In this document: one piece after another, positions 63,231 to 64,000 of the stretch | Layout of the letters: the number at the start of each line of letters is the position of its first letter | Numbering within the stretch: the stretch's first letter is position 1 | Source of the DNA: Larus michahellis | Taxonomy: Eukaryota; Chordata; Aves; Charadriiformes; Laridae | NCBI RefSeq assembly: GCF_964199755.1 | Contig: NC_133896.1 | Location: 63,033,142 to 63,097,141, forward strand | Length of the DNA: 64,000 nt | Direction: 5' to 3' | Notes under the pieces: model-generated | Told to the model about the DNA's origin: nothing | Database searches by the model: none | Seen by the model: only the letters and a program-made list of their open reading frames with translations | Translations under genes and position numbers: made by a program

Positions 63231-64000
63231 CCCTTCAGCAGGAAAAGCTGAAAAACAGGCACTGGGGGACAAACCACAGGAAGCGCGTCCCTATCTAGGA
63301 GAGAAACGAAGACTTGGTGTACGGCACACGCCGAAGGTGTTGGAGCACAAAGGAGGGATGTCGGTTTGGCACTCGAGCGCAAACAGTATGTCCCTGCCCT
63401 ACCACGTCGCTGGCCTTCTTAGGCACAACTATTTATGTTGTTGGTACAAGGGTACATGTCCCAAAATACGTAATTGTCAGGCTTTTCTGAGAGCTCTTCA
63501 AATGCCGTATGTCTCGGTCCATTCTCCCAGACTGCTTCTACCTACAGGGAAAGATGGCCTTGTCAGCAAGGGCTTTGTTTTCAGATGCCAGCAACTATTT
63601 GTGGCAGGGCCATTTTTCTTCCTGCTTTGCTGTAGGCTCTTGTAGAGCAATAACTTGTTGAGCGTGAAGATAGTACGGACCTCATCCAAGCTCTGTGTTG
63701 CAACAGGAATGTATATGTGCCCCTTCTCCTTCCTTGCTTCGCTTTAAAGTGAGTCATCTTACACAGATGTTGGGGCAAGCACAGGTACGAAGGAAGTCCT
63801 CCAGGTTTATGATGTTGTCCTGAAAGCCCCAGAGCCTGTGCCTGCCAGCTTGTGTTTTTAATGCCTGGCCACAGGAGCGCTGCGGGAAGGGCAGGACCTT
63901 GTGGCAGTATTTTCATTTGCTGTGTTTCCAGGGCATCTCCTCTCTTTTGGCAGCTCGCAGTGGCGGGCAGTTAAAGGCGCTTCTGAGTGCAACACCACGC
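63231..64000. other. Right-edge flank, nothing recognised
   Basis: Overlapping open frames of 110-140 codons occur on both strands without recognisable motifs. Confidence 0.35.

Noticed and set aside
62730-63382. 173-codon frames on both strands near the right edge
   Set aside because: They cover a CpG-rich stretch; both strands are open, so coding is not indicated.

Overview
The window looks like avian nuclear DNA. The evidence is a spliced vertebrate amino-acid transporter, WWE/PARP exons with GT-AG introns, CR1 LINE fragments carrying bird-type ORF1 and ORF2 protein, and a solo LTR of the TGTCCTGG...CCATGACA type that I know from bird genomes. Both recognisable gene groups lie on the minus strand, so read them right to left. 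No rRNA, tRNA or CRISPR was seen.

Right-centre, 38.2-52.8 kb: an intact 12-exon gene for a 474-residue relative of xCT (SLC7A11), the light chain of system xc-. All phases join and the hand-built frame has no stop. It aligns with human xCT with a constant offset of 27 residues, and the heavy-chain cysteine and the charged substrate-site residues are kept. Many other positions differ, so I read it as an xCT-like paralogue or a fast-evolving orthologue. A second, degenerate version of its last coding exon lies 1.5 kb downstream at 36.7 kb.

Left part, 0.2-27.6 kb: a cluster of PARP12/ZC3HAV1-type WWE plus ADP-ribosyltransferase exons. Copy 4 (20.9-27.6 kb) is intact over seven exons from the WWE domain to the stop. 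With the in-frame ATG at its WWE exon it would encode 303 residues, the size and layout of PARP11; no CCCH zinc-finger exons were found upstream. Copy 1 (0.2-8.2 kb) is a pseudogene with stops, lost splice sites, a frameshift and no visible catalytic-His exon. Copies 2 (10-10.8 kb) and 3 (12.2-13.7 kb) are WWE-only fragments; some of their exons are still open.

Mobile DNA fills the gaps: CR1 pieces at 9.1-9.5, 15.2-16.1, 29.3-31.8 and 60.0 kb, the solo LTR at 11.1-11.9 kb, and LTR-like stretches at 22.4-23.5, 28.1-29.3 and 31.8-32.9 kb. A purine pentamer microsatellite of about 190 bp sits at 13.8-14.0 kb. GC/CpG-rich blocks at 8.6-8.9, 34.2-35.1 and 62.9-63.2 kb are candidate promoters. From 52.9 kb to the right edge I find no gene I can name.

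Functionally, a PARP family linked to antiviral and stress responses sits beside a cystine/glutamate exchanger-like gene. A working link between them is not shown by the sequence; the pattern is better described as tandem duplication and decay next to a conserved transporter.
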